From positions 1-64,000 of the forward strand of contig NZ_JAOWPT010000018.1 of the NCBI RefSeq assembly GCF_025753855.1: 64,000 nucleotides of DNA. Reading direction: 5' to 3'. The notes below the pieces were generated by a model that saw only the letters and a program-made list of their open reading frames with translations, did not search any database and was not told the origin of the DNA. Positions 41,113-49,210 of the stretch are shown one piece after another. The translations under genes and the position numbers were made by a program. Numbering within the stretch: the stretch's first letter is position 1; each line of letters begins with the position of its first letter. The stretch is from Mesorhizobium sp. ZC-5. Its GTDB lineage: Bacteria > Pseudomonadota > Alphaproteobacteria > Rhizobiales > Rhizobiaceae.

Positions 41113-41229
41113 TGGGTGATTCGGTTAGAGTGGCATTTGCGTGACAGGCCGGGTTTTTGGAATTGGAGTATGCGTTTTCGCCTAATTGGCGGTTCACAAA
41201 TTTGCGGACTCGCATATTGTGGAAAGAAT

Positions 41230-41298
41230 GGAGACGGTGGGGATCGAACCCACGGGAGCAAGGTCGGAAATCTAGCCGCCCGTAACCATACCGTCCCC
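41230..41298 (-). other. tRNA-like sequence, degenerate or tRNA fragment
   Basis: On the minus strand a 7-bp acceptor-like stem (GGGGACG with CGTCTCC, one G-U) closes a 69-nt unit that has a perfect T-arm GTGGG-TTCGATC-CCCAC next to the 3' strand. No regular D-arm can be drawn, and the anticodon hairpin is irregular (CGG-CTAGATTT-CCG). The length is short for a tRNA and CCA is not encoded. It could be a decayed tRNA, a tRNA-derived attachment-site remnant carried by the transposon, or a regulatory mimic. Function not established. Confidence 0.4.
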
Positions 41299-41529
41299 AA
41301 TACGACTGCCCCGCGATGGATCGGGGCAGAAGGCACCCGCAAAGTTGCCGGGTACGCCAGCCAGCGAGCCGATTGGGCGGGTGTGTGCGCCGTAGGAAGT
41401 GATCGCACCCCTCCATCGCGCTGGCCTAACAACCAAAGGCGACTCGTTTTGGTGCGTCAAGGATTCGTTTCTGGTAAGAAACGTGACCCCAATATCTTGT
41501 GTGTCACTAATGTGGATAACGGGTAGAAC

Positions 41530-41679
41530 ATGCCGGAATCCGACGAAAAGAAGTTCAACGAGACGCTAAAGCGGATGCTTAAGACGCCGCCGACGCCGCA
41601 CGCTGAAGGCGCAAAATCAAAAAAGGGAAAAGCTACACCGAAAAAGAAGAAGCCCGCACGTGGCGGGCTTCAAGGCTAA
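41530..41679 (+). CDS. Small lysine-rich hypothetical protein
   Basis: 49 residues, MPESDEKKFNETLKRMLKTP at the start, then a basic Lys/Pro tail ending ARGGLQG. An N-terminal helix with KFNETLKRML is reminiscent of short proteins annotated in rhizobial islands. No strong ribosome site (GGGTAGAAC). Its last codons overlap the terminator of the convergent HTH operon, so part of the coding sequence may be fortuitous. Confidence 0.5.
   Translation: MPESDEKKFNETLKRMLKTPPTPHAEGAKSKKGKATPKKKKPARGGLQG
41636..41670 (-). terminator. Intrinsic terminator of the HicA-like/HTH operon
   Basis: On the minus strand the 8-bp stem AAGCCCGC/GCGGGCTT with a 5-base loop is followed by CTTCTTTTTC. It begins six bases after the HTH gene stop. 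Confidence 0.75.
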
Positions 41680-42176
41680 GCGCATAACCGCGCTTCTTTG
41701 TGATGTTCATCCTCCAAAGCGGCATTTGTGTCGCGAAGGATTTCGGCCTGACGAACAACCTCATCCGAGATTTGTTTTCGCCCACGCAACCATTTAGCAA
41801 CGTTGGTCCAATCCCAAAGAGGACTGTCTGTCGTCACTCGCGCTATGGGCAGGGGAAAGTCCTTGCCCCTTTCGCCCTTAGCGTACTGCGTAATTGCAGC
41901 GCGCGTCAGTCCGGCCCGCTCGGCTATCTCGGAAAGGCTAACGAGATAGTCTGGCTCGACACGTTCCACAGATGCTCCGGCAGCCTTAACGTTCTCCACA
42001 GCCGAGTTTACAGCATCCACTAGCGTTTCCGCTTGGCGCGCAAACTGGAGAATGATGGCGCCTCGCGCAAAAGCGATGGTCGCATCATCACAACCGGCTT
42101 CGAAAAACCGGTCTTCGAAATCGTCCGCCTCATGGTCTAGTCCCGAGGCTACAATCGAAAATTCAAACGTCTTCAT
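41676..42176 (-). CDS. HTH DNA-binding protein, second gene of a HicA-like/HTH module
   Basis: 166 residues. The N-terminal ~75 residues look like a small alpha/beta domain (FEFSIVASGLD, FEAGCDDATIAFARG, ETLVDAVNSAVENVKAAG), somewhat like HicB antitoxin N-termini. Then comes an HTH: LVSLSEIAERAGLTRAAITQ near residues 78-97, followed by FPLPIARVTTDSPLWDW and VAKWLRGR, a pattern of MerR/AlpA-type winged helices. It starts within the last four bases of the upstream small gene (ATGA). Likely autoregulates the pair; an antitoxin role is inference. Confidence 0.75.
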   Translation of the reverse strand: MKTFEFSIVASGLDHEADDFEDRFFEAGCDDATIAFARGAIILQFARQAETLVDAVNSAVENVKAAGASVERVEPDYLVSLSEIAERAGLTRAAITQYAKGERGKDFPLPIARVTTDSPLWDWTNVAKWLRGRKQISDEVVRQAEILRDTNAALEDEHHKEARLCA

Positions 42177-42424
42177 TCTTCGCCTCCTTCCTTAACGTGA
42201 GCGCATCGTTTCCCGTGGCCAATCAATTGCTTTGCATGGTCTTCCGGCATTTTGGGTGTAGACCAAACCGATACCTGGCAACCGGATCGATCGTGTTGTG
42301 CACACAGCATTCGACCCCACGCATGGGCACTTTTGCCGGGCTTTTTCCATGACCATCCAAGGCTTTCAAGATGAGATACAGCGGCCTCAATTTCCTTATT
42401 AGGATGCTTGGGGCGGGCACTCAT
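42173..42424 (-). CDS. Small HicA-like protein, first gene of the module
   Basis: 83 residues. KEIEAAVSHLESLGWSWKKP, then the likely active or binding segment GKSAHAWGRMLCA, and VSVWSTPKMPEDHAKQL. The short length, the SLGW start and a glycine/histidine loop after it resemble HicA mRNA interferases (G-S-H-x-x-F), though the family's conserved HAWGRM and WSTPK motifs are not standard HicA. First in a two-gene operon with an HTH partner. Toxin function is inference. Confidence 0.7.
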   Translation of the reverse strand: MSARPKHPNKEIEAAVSHLESLGWSWKKPGKSAHAWGRMLCAQHDRSGCQVSVWSTPKMPEDHAKQLIGHGKRCAHVKEGGEE

Positions 42425-42510
42425 TCGACCGTCACCAAAATGGTACGACTGTTAACGGATGTCAACACTATAGGTTCCGATTCGTGAATTTAGCGTGAAT
42501 TGTCTTTGGG

Positions 42511-42771
42511 TCAGTCAGACAAAAATGGCTTTCCTTGACCCGTAAATTTACTGAATCCGGTGAGGTATTCCCTTGTCCAAGATAGCAACTCCAATTCTTG
42601 AATCACGTCCCCCTCGGTGTTGTCGCGAAGCTCAGAATATGCCCGGCGTAGCCGTTCTAAAAAACGCTCTTCAAAGGATGGATCTGATTCATTTAGAGTT
42701 TGAACGACGCAAGCAGCGAGGATTGCCACCCCCCTCTTTGCACGATGTAGATCAGTTGTTTGGCCGGTCAT
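42511..42771 (-). CDS. Hypothetical small protein
   Basis: 86 residues, mainly helical and cytosolic: LHRAKRGVAILAACVVQTL, SDPSFEERFLERLRRAY, QELELLSWTREYLTGF. No family recognised, but the composition is that of a real folded protein. Start chosen at MTGQTTD behind GGAGGGG; an ATG 11 codons upstream is possible. Transcribed with the same orientation as the transposase and the HTH module. Confidence 0.65.
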   Translation of the reverse strand: MTGQTTDLHRAKRGVAILAACVVQTLNESDPSFEERFLERLRRAYSELRDNTEGDVIQELELLSWTREYLTGFSKFTGQGKPFLSD

Positions 42772-42846
42772 AAAACAGTCCCCTCCAGTTTTTCGAAGGG
42801 ACACTAGCTCTTTTTTCGCAGCCTTAGGAGTCGGCGTGCTTTTTGT

Positions 42847-43803
42847 TTAGGCGTGATCGGCTTCACCAATCCGCCGATAGGTCAAACGCTTTCCTTCGAT
42901 CATGGCAAGCAACTGGTCGTGGCGCTCGTTGTCTGACACTTTGAGAGCCGTGCGGCGATTGTAGCGGAAATCGAACTCGGCAAGGTAGCGATGCAAATGT
43001 GCTTCGCCGCAATGCTGATAAACGCCGATCATGCCACGCTTGAAAACTGAAAACACGCCTTCAATCGTATTGGTATGGACAACGCGGTCTGCCTCGTAGC
43101 GAACGTATTCGCCGCCAGTGTGCTTGACGGTGGCGTGGTCCGCGAACTCTTTGCCGGTGAAGGTGTAGAAATTGGACTCATCGGTGAAGAGCGTGGATTT
43201 GCGGTCGGCGTTGCGCACCAGAACATCGCGAACAGACGCCGTGGTAGCGCGGTCGACATGGAACATACGGGCTTTGCCGCCACGCTCAACCAGAGCCACG
43301 ATTGAGCGCTTGGAAGAGTTGGAAGGCTTGCCGCGAATGGTTCGTTTCTTAACCGTATCCTTGGGTCCGAAATAGGTTTCGTCGGCTTCGACGGTTTTGC
43401 CTTCGCCACCCAAAGGACCGGCTGACTTCACGTCCTCCTTCATGGCTTCGCGGATGCGATGAGCCATGAACCAAGCGGTTTTGTAGGTGACGCCCAACAT
43501 GCGGTGGAGCTGGTGCGAGGACATGCCTTTCTTTGACGAGGAAAGCAGGAATGTCGCCAGCAACCACTTGTTCAAGGCAATCTTGGAACGCTCGAACACG
43601 GTGCCAACGGTAACGGTGAACTGTTCACGGCACTCCATGCAGTTGTACAGGCCGGGGCGATGAGCCTTGCCTTCCATCTTAGTGATGCGGGTTGCGTCGG
43701 CGTTGCCGCAATGCGGGCAGTTAGGGCCATGCGGCCAACGCTGCGCTTCAAGATGAATGCGGGCTGCGTCTGCGTCCTGAAAGATTGCGTGGTCGAGGTT
43801 CAT
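42847..43803 (-). CDS. IS1595-family transposase (ISXO2-like)
   Basis: 318 residues. N-terminal zinc ribbon (CPHCGNADATRI then YNCMECREQFTVTVGT), the family's KIALNKWLLATFLLSSSKKGMS-type middle (split), then a DDE catalytic core: Asp in VEADETYFGPKD, Asp in STLFTDESNFY, and a third acidic region after HTNTIEGVFSVFKRGM, followed by the EFDFRYNRR close. All key parts are present, so the transposase looks functional. Located 42 bp inside the right inverted repeat. Confidence 0.93.
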   Translation of the reverse strand: MNLDHAIFQDADAARIHLEAQRWPHGPNCPHCGNADATRITKMEGKAHRPGLYNCMECREQFTVTVGTVFERSKIALNKWLLATFLLSSSKKGMSSHQLHRMLGVTYKTAWFMAHRIREAMKEDVKSAGPLGGEGKTVEADETYFGPKDTVKKRTIRGKPSNSSKRSIVALVERGGKARMFHVDRATTASVRDVLVRNADRKSTLFTDESNFYTFTGKEFADHATVKHTGGEYVRYEADRVVHTNTIEGVFSVFKRGMIGVYQHCGEAHLHRYLAEFDFRYNRRTALKVSDNERHDQLLAMIEGKRLTYRRIGEADHA

Positions 43804-43844
43804 TGAAGTTCGCTCCGTTGTCCTTTTTATCGGACATTCGGGCG

Positions 43845-43866
43845 TACTTTGTCAAGTATATAATTG
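43845..43866 (-). repeat. Right terminal inverted repeat of the transposon
   Basis: Reads TACTTTGTCAAGTATATAAT plus TG on the plus strand; its reverse complement matches the left repeat at 20 of 22 positions. Confidence 0.85.
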
Positions 43867-43878
43867 GGAATAATTTCC
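43867..43878. repeat. Right copy of 12-bp direct repeat flanking the transposon
   Basis: GGAATAATTTCC, identical to the copy at the left boundary. Confidence 0.75.
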
Positions 43879-43944
43879 TCAAATCAATCCACCCCCTCTC
43901 GGCCTCCCTCATAATAAACGCCATGTAACCGGAGCGAGGCGGAG

Positions 43945-44421
43945 ATGGACTGGAGCGCGGCGATCGAGAGGGAAAGGCAGGTGCTGAAGCGCATCGTCGC
44001 ACTGTTCTGCGCCCTCGCCGCCCTGTGCGACCGCATCTGCACCCGGTCGCGTCCGGCGCGGCGCCTTGTCCTGTGGATTTTGCGACCGGCCGAAGCCGCC
44101 GCGCTGGAGCGCATCGCCGAGGCCGGGCCGGCGCCTTTGGCCCTGCTGTGGCAGCGCGGCGACAGTCTCGCCGAGGCCAGGCGGCTTTCCCGCTGCTTCC
44201 GGGCGGCGGCGCGTGCGGTGAAGCGCGAAATCGAGGCACTGGACAGGTGCGGGGCCGGCGCCATGCGCCGCGGCTGCGCGGCTTTATTCGGAGCTTCGTT
44301 CGGCCGCCGCTTCGCCGGCCGCGATCGTCCGCTCCGCAACCTCGCCCCGGCAACAGCCGGGCTGTCGCGCTACCCTTCCGCACCTGGGCCGCCGATGCCG
44401 GAACGCCTCGACACGTCCTGA
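43945..44421 (+). CDS. Hypothetical protein
   Basis: 158 residues, very rich in Arg and Ala. The N-terminus MDWSAAIERERQVLKRIVAL, a mildly hydrophobic stretch FCALAALCD, then PARRLVLWILRPAEAAALERI. No named family. GC-rich codon use and an AGGCGGAG ribosome site support translation. It lies between the transposon and tldD, just right of the insertion site; about 190 bp to tldD hold nothing clear. Confidence 0.55.
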   Translation: MDWSAAIERERQVLKRIVALFCALAALCDRICTRSRPARRLVLWILRPAEAAALERIAEAGPAPLALLWQRGDSLAEARRLSRCFRAAARAVKREIEALDRCGAGAMRRGCAALFGASFGRRFAGRDRPLRNLAPATAGLSRYPSAPGPPMPERLDTS

Positions 44422-44616
44422 TCGAGGCCGGATTCCGAAAGGTCGCCTCCAAATCCGCTCCGCACAGCCGTGTCGGCGCGCGTTGGCGCATGGGCGGCCG
44501 ACTCACCCACATCCTGTCCAATGCAATACGGCTTAATTTCGAGATTTTGCGCCGCCGATCTGGAAGCGGAAGAGAATGGGACATAGATTACTGGCTTCCA
44601 CAAACATGAGAGCCGG

Positions 44617-46032
44617 ATGACCCCTTCCCTCACCGCCCAATTCGATATTTCCGACGACCGCATCCGCCGTATCGTTGCCGACACGATCAACGGTGCCGAC
44701 GATGGCGAACTCTATCTGGAATCCAGCCAGAGCGAGTCGCTGATGTTCGACAACGGTCGCCTGAAAACCGCGAACTTCAATACGGACCAGGGGTTTGGAC
44801 TGCGGGCGGTGGCCGGCGAGGCCACCGGTTATGCGCATTCGAGCGAATTGTCGGAAGCCGCATTGTTGCGCGCTTCGGACGCGGTTTCCGCCGTCAAGGG
44901 CGGCTATTCGGGAACGCTTGCCGCGGCCCCCGCACGCACCAACCGCCATCTCTATGGCGAGGAAAACCCGATCGGTTCACCGTCCTTCGAGGAAAAAGCC
45001 AGGCTTTTGCAGGAAATCGACGCCTTCCTGCGCGGCAAGGATCCGCGCGTCCGCCAGGTTACCGCCTCGCTCGCTTCATCATGGCAGCACATCGAGATCC
45101 TGCGCGCCGACGGACAGGTGGTGCGCGACGTGCGTCCGTTGGTGCGCATGAATGTCGCAGTGGTCGTCGGCGACGGCGACCGCCAGGAGACCGGCTCCCA
45201 CGGCATGGGCGGACGCAAGGGTTTCGGCGAGTTCGTCGCCGAGGATTCCTGGAAATTCGCCGCCGACGAGGCGTTGCGTCAGGCGCTGGTCAATCTCGAG
45301 GCCATCCCCGCCCCCGCCGGCACGTTCGACATCGTTCTGTCGGCAGGCTGGCCCGGCGTCATGCTGCACGAGGCGGTCGGACACGGGCTGGAGGGCGACT
45401 TCAACCGCAAAAAGACCTCCGCCTTCGCCGGACTGCTCGGCCAACAGGTCGCATCGAAGGGCGTGACGGTCGTCGACGACGGGACCATCAACGAGCGGCG
45501 CGGCTCGCTCACCATCGACGACGAGGGCACGCCGACCAATCGCACCGTGCTGATCGACGACGGCAAGCTCGTCGGTTACATGCAGGACCGCCAGAACGCC
45601 CGGCTGATGGGCATGGACCCGACCGGCAACGGCCGCCGCGAATCCTATGCGCACCAGCCGATGCCGCGGATGACCAACACCTACATGACCTCCGGCGACA
45701 AGACGCCCGAAGAAATCATCGCGTCGGTGCAGAAAGGCATCTACGCGGTTTCCTTCGGCGGTGGTCAGGTCGACATCACTTCGGGCAAATTCGTCTTCGG
45801 CTGCACCGAGGCCTACATGATCGAGAACGGCAAGGTCACGCAGCCGATCAAGGGGGCCATGCTGATCGGCAACGGACCTGATGCCATGCACCGTGTCTCG
45901 ATGATCGGCAACGACATGAAGCTCGACACCGGCATCGGCATGTGCGGCAAGGCCGGACAGGGCGTGCCGGTTGGAGTCGGCCAGCCGCATCTGCGCATGA
46001 ATCAGATGACAGTCGGCGGCACGCGGGCCTAG
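44617..46032 (+). CDS. tldD: Metalloprotease TldD
   Basis: 471 residues. The zinc motif HEAVGHGLEGD (HExxxH) is near residue 252; before it VLSAGWPGVMLHEAVG, after it GRRESYAHQPMPRMTNTYM and the conserved glycine-rich C-terminus MCGKAGQGVPVGVGQP. TldD works with TldE/PmbA to trim peptides and unfolded tails; its partner gene is not in the window. Confidence 0.96.
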   Translation: MTPSLTAQFDISDDRIRRIVADTINGADDGELYLESSQSESLMFDNGRLKTANFNTDQGFGLRAVAGEATGYAHSSELSEAALLRASDAVSAVKGGYSGTLAAAPARTNRHLYGEENPIGSPSFEEKARLLQEIDAFLRGKDPRVRQVTASLASSWQHIEILRADGQVVRDVRPLVRMNVAVVVGDGDRQETGSHGMGGRKGFGEFVAEDSWKFAADEALRQALVNLEAIPAPAGTFDIVLSAGWPGVMLHEAVGHGLEGDFNRKKTSAFAGLLGQQVASKGVTVVDDGTINERRGSLTIDDEGTPTNRTVLIDDGKLVGYMQDRQNARLMGMDPTGNGRRESYAHQPMPRMTNTYMTSGDKTPEEIIASVQKGIYAVSFGGGQVDITSGKFVFGCTEAYMIENGKVTQPIKGAMLIGNGPDAMHRVSMIGNDMKLDTGIGMCGKAGQGVPVGVGQPHLRMNQMTVGGTRA

Positions 46033-46065
46033 ATACCCTTTCGGTGATTCACCGGGAGCTTAGAG

Positions 46066-46455
46066 ATGACCGCTTCGCCCTTGATCGACCAGCGTTTTGT
46101 CGCCGGTTTTTTACTTGGCCCGCTGCTCGGCGCCTTTCTCTATGCGGCGATCGTCGGCGTCTTCGCGGGTAGCGGTTCGGAGGGGTTCTGGTTCTACCTG
46201 GCGACGTCGCTCGCCTATGGCTACGCCGCCAGCCTGCTCATGCTTTTGCCGGCTTTCCTGCTGCTCAGGCAGTTCCGGCTCGACAACTGGCTGACCTGCG
46301 CCGCGGTGGGGCTGGTCGCCGGCTTCATCTTCTATCTGATCGTCTTCCACCTGCCGGCGACGTCTTCCAACTTGAACGCGCTGATGCTTTTCGGGGTCAT
46401 GCCTTTCCTGTTCATCGCCTGCTCCATCCGGTTGATCGCGGGCAAGCGGGTTTGA
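46066..46455 (+). CDS. Four-helix hypothetical membrane protein
   Basis: 129 residues with four hydrophobic helices (about 12-32, 45-65, 75-95, 105-122). No family recognised; the short loops suggest a compact inner-membrane protein. Its TGA overlaps the TTG start of the sirtuin gene, so the two are coupled. Confidence 0.7.
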   Translation: MTASPLIDQRFVAGFLLGPLLGAFLYAAIVGVFAGSGSEGFWFYLATSLAYGYAASLLMLLPAFLLLRQFRLDNWLTCAAVGLVAGFIFYLIVFHLPATSSNLNALMLFGVMPFLFIACSIRLIAGKRV

Positions 46456-47159
46456 GGCGGTTCGAACGGATTGTCGTGCTCACCGGTGCCGGCATTTCGG
46501 CCGAATCGGGCGTCGATACGTTCCGCGACAAAGACGGCATCTGGTCGAAGATCGACTATCGCGACGTGGCGACACCACAAGGTTTCGAGCGAAACCCCGG
46601 CCTGGTGCACGATTTCTACAATCAGCGAAGACGCGGCATGGCCGGCGTCGAGCCGAACGCCGCCCACTTCGCCCTGGCAGAGCTGGAGCGAGAGTTTCAT
46701 GCGCATTTCCTGCTGGTCACGCAGAACATCGACGATCTGCACGAACGCGCCGGCTCGCGCCAACTCATCCACATGCACGGCGAACTGGCCAAGGCGCTGT
46801 GCATGAATTGCGGCAGCCGCCATGAATGGCGCGACGACCTTTCGACTTCGGTGCCCTGCCCGGCCTGCCACCACACCGGCCTGATGCGCCCCGATGTCGT
46901 CTGGTTCGGCGAGTTCCCCTATCAAATGGACGAGATCGAGGCTGCTCTCGGTACTTGCGACCTGTTCGTCTCGATCGGCACCAGCGGCAACGTCTATCCG
47001 GCTGCGGGCTTCGTCGAGGAGGCACGCAGCGCCGGCGCCTACACCGTCGAACTCAACCTCGAACCTTCCGGAGGGCGCAACCTGTTCGCCGAGGCGATCC
47101 ATGGCCGCGCAACCGAGATCGTCCCGGCTTTCGCAAAACAACTGCTCGGATCGGGATAG
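46452..47159 (+). CDS. cobB: NAD-dependent protein deacylase (CobB-type sirtuin)
   Basis: 235 residues from a TTG start overlapping the upstream stop. NAD-binding VVLTGAGISAESGVDTFRD; NxD in VTQNIDDLHERAG; catalytic His in LIHMHGELAKA; four zinc cysteines (CMNCGS and CPACHH); VSIGTSGNVYPAAGF. The class-III pair Tyr and Arg is present in HDFYNQRRRG, which favours removal of succinyl and malonyl groups as well as acetyl. Confidence 0.95.
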   Translation: MRRFERIVVLTGAGISAESGVDTFRDKDGIWSKIDYRDVATPQGFERNPGLVHDFYNQRRRGMAGVEPNAAHFALAELEREFHAHFLLVTQNIDDLHERAGSRQLIHMHGELAKALCMNCGSRHEWRDDLSTSVPCPACHHTGLMRPDVVWFGEFPYQMDEIEAALGTCDLFVSIGTSGNVYPAAGFVEEARSAGAYTVELNLEPSGGRNLFAEAIHGRATEIVPAFAKQLLGSG

Positions 47160-47165
47160 AAACGC

Positions 47166-48407
47166 TCAGCGTCTTTTCCGCGGTTTCTCCAGCAGCGCCA
47201 CGGCCTCGACATGCGGCGACCACAAGAACTGGTCGACCGGCGTCACGCTTTTGAGCCGGTAACCGCCGCCGATCAGGATAGCGAGGTCCCGGGCCAGCGT
47301 TGCCGGGTTGCACGAAACCGCCGCCACCAGGGGAATATCCGAGCGGGCGATCTGTTTCGACTGGTCTTCGGCGCCGGCACGCGGCGGATCGAACACCAGC
47401 CCGTCGAAGGCGTTCAGTTCCTTGAAGGTCAGCGGCCGGCGGAACAGATCACGCCGCTCGGCGATCACGCGTTTCAGACCCGTTCCAAAGCGGAAACCGC
47501 GATCGAGCGCGGCAAGGGCGGCGCCATCGCCCTCCACCGCGTGCACCTCCGCCTTTTTCGCCAGCCGCAGCGCAAAGGCGCCGGAACCGGCAAACAGGTC
47601 GGCGATCTTTTTGGCTTTGGCGAGATGGCCGGCGACAAGTTCCACCATCGCGTTTTCCGCAGCCGCGACCGCCTGCAGGAACCCGCCCGGCGGCGGCGAA
47701 ACCGATACGTCCCCGAAAAAGACCGCCGGCTTCCTCGGTTCGACGATGATCTCGCCATCGACCGAGAGCCTGGCCAGACCTTCGCGCGCGACGAAATCCG
47801 ACGCCATTATGCGGGCAGCGCCGACAAGCTCGCCCGAATCCGTTGCGGCGATATCGAGGCCGGACGCTGTCTGCGTCACCGACAGATGGAACGGCTTCGC
47901 CGTCTTGCAGATCAGCCCGCCCAGCGCCTTCAGCGTCCCGAGTGCGGCGACGATCTCCGGCACGGCGATCGGGCACTCCTCGATGTCGGTGATCGTATGA
48001 GAATGGGCACGGTTGTAACCGAGTTGCATGCCGGTCTCGGTGCGGCGCGCCGAAAGAGTGACACGCCGCCGCGACGCCGGCGGGCATGGGATCGTCGCGG
48101 CGACATCCGCCTCGATCCGCTCGCGCTTGAGCGCTTCGACGACCTTGTCGCGTTTCCAGTCATTGTACGCGCCCGCTTCCAGGTGCTGAACCGCACAGCC
48201 ACCGCATTCGCCGAAATGACGGCAGGCCGGCTCGACCCGCAGCGGCGACGGCTCCAGCACGGCCATCAGCGTGGCGCGATCCTTCTCGCGCGCCGCGGTC
48301 ACCACTTCGCCCGGCAGCGTGAACGGCACGAAGACCGGACCGGTTTCGGTGTTGGCGATACCGTCACCCTGCGCGCCGAAGCGGTCGATGGTGAAACGGC
48401 TGCTCAT
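47166..48407 (-). CDS. RNA uracil-C5 methyltransferase (RumA/RlmD-like)
   Basis: 413 residues. Fe-S cluster cysteines in CRHFGECGGCAVQHLEAGAY (near residue 62); TRAM-like N-terminal part; SAM-binding DLFAGSGAFALRLA; catalytic region FDPPRAGAEDQ and VSCNPATLARD with the nucleophilic Cys. Probably methylates a uracil of 23S rRNA; exact site unknown. Its start overlaps the tlyA stop by four bases, so the two RNA methyltransferases are co-translated. Confidence 0.9.
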   Translation of the reverse strand: MSSRFTIDRFGAQGDGIANTETGPVFVPFTLPGEVVTAAREKDRATLMAVLEPSPLRVEPACRHFGECGGCAVQHLEAGAYNDWKRDKVVEALKRERIEADVAATIPCPPASRRRVTLSARRTETGMQLGYNRAHSHTITDIEECPIAVPEIVAALGTLKALGGLICKTAKPFHLSVTQTASGLDIAATDSGELVGAARIMASDFVAREGLARLSVDGEIIVEPRKPAVFFGDVSVSPPPGGFLQAVAAAENAMVELVAGHLAKAKKIADLFAGSGAFALRLAKKAEVHAVEGDGAALAALDRGFRFGTGLKRVIAERRDLFRRPLTFKELNAFDGLVFDPPRAGAEDQSKQIARSDIPLVAAVSCNPATLARDLAILIGGGYRLKSVTPVDQFLWSPHVEAVALLEKPRKRR

Positions 48408-49168
48408 CGGTCCTTGATCCCGGCAAGGAGGAATTCGCGGTTGCCGTCGCCGCCTTCGATCGGCGACGAACTAATGCCAAGCGCACGCCAGCCCGGAAAC
48501 GCATCGAGCCACTGTCGCCGTTCCTCCGCGATTCTTGGGCCCTCGGCGGGATCGCGCAGCAGCCCTCCCTTGCCGATGGCGTCACGCCCGGCCTCGAACT
48601 GCGGCTTGACCAGGAAGATCCCGCGCGCACCTTGTGCGGCGAGGTCGAGCGCTGGCGGCAATGCCAGCGTCAGCGAGATGAAGCTGACATCGGAAACCAG
48701 CAAGTCCGGCCGTCGGCCAACAAGATGATCCAAGCTCAAGTCGCGGGCGTTCAGGCCTTCGATACAGGTGACGCGGGGATCTGCCTTCAACGCCGCATCC
48801 AACTGACCGTGGCCGACGTCGAGCGCTACGACATACGCGGCGTCGCGCTCCAGCAAAACCTGCGTGAACCCTCCAGTGGAGGCGCCGATGTCAAGCGCAC
48901 GGCAGCCGGCAGGATCGAAACCGAAATGATCGAGCCCGGCGATCAGCTTCAGCGCGGCGCGCGACACATAGCCTTGCGCCGGGTCATCAACGGCAATCGC
49001 AGCCGTCGCCGCGACCGCCTGTCCCGGCTTGGCGGCGGCACGGCCGTCGACCGTGACGGTGCCGCGCTCAACCGCGTCGCGGGCGCGAGACCGGCTGGCG
49101 AAGAGGCCACGGCTTACGAGCAATTCGTCAAGTCTCAGGCGCTGGTTAGTGGATTGGCCGGCTTTCAT
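48404..49168 (-). CDS. tlyA: TlyA-family RNA methyltransferase
   Basis: 254 residues. N-terminal S4 RNA-binding domain (LRLDELLVSRGLFASRSRARD, split), then an FtsJ-like core: ALDIGASTGGFTQVLLERDA for SAM, VALDVGHGQLD, SDVSFISLTLALP and FLVKPQFEAGRD. In other species it methylates 2'-O of cytidines in 16S and 23S rRNA. Confidence 0.94.
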   Translation of the reverse strand: MKAGQSTNQRLRLDELLVSRGLFASRSRARDAVERGTVTVDGRAAAKPGQAVAATAAIAVDDPAQGYVSRAALKLIAGLDHFGFDPAGCRALDIGASTGGFTQVLLERDAAYVVALDVGHGQLDAALKADPRVTCIEGLNARDLSLDHLVGRRPDLLVSDVSFISLTLALPPALDLAAQGARGIFLVKPQFEAGRDAIGKGGLLRDPAEGPRIAEERRQWLDAFPGWRALGISSSPIEGGDGNREFLLAGIKDR

Positions 49169-49210
49169 CGGCCTTCATTGAAGAAAGCCGGCGGCGAATG
49201 CAAGAAGCCC

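Larger units (their letters stand above)
41091..43866. mobile_element. IS1595-family transposon with passenger genes (2776 bp)
   Basis: Bounded by 22-bp terminal inverted repeats (41091-41112 and 43845-43866) that match at 20 of 22 positions and flanked by an identical 12-bp direct repeat on each side. It carries an IS1595/ISXO2-type transposase at the right end and four small genes plus a tRNA-like sequence as cargo. Its base composition is visibly poorer in G+C than the core genes on both sides. A plain IS1595 element is around 1 kb, so roughly 1.7 kb is cargo. Confidence 0.85.

Noticed and set aside
41230-41298. Possible tmRNA acceptor piece
   Set aside because: No tag-encoding segment or pseudoknot region nearby, and the element order is that of a linear tRNA, not of the permuted alphaproteobacterial tmRNA.
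41116-41526. 136-codon plus-strand open frame at the left end of the transposon
   Set aside because: Runs through the antisense of the tRNA-like sequence; stretches such as NGDGGDRTHGSK are typical of spurious translations of antisense tRNA DNA.
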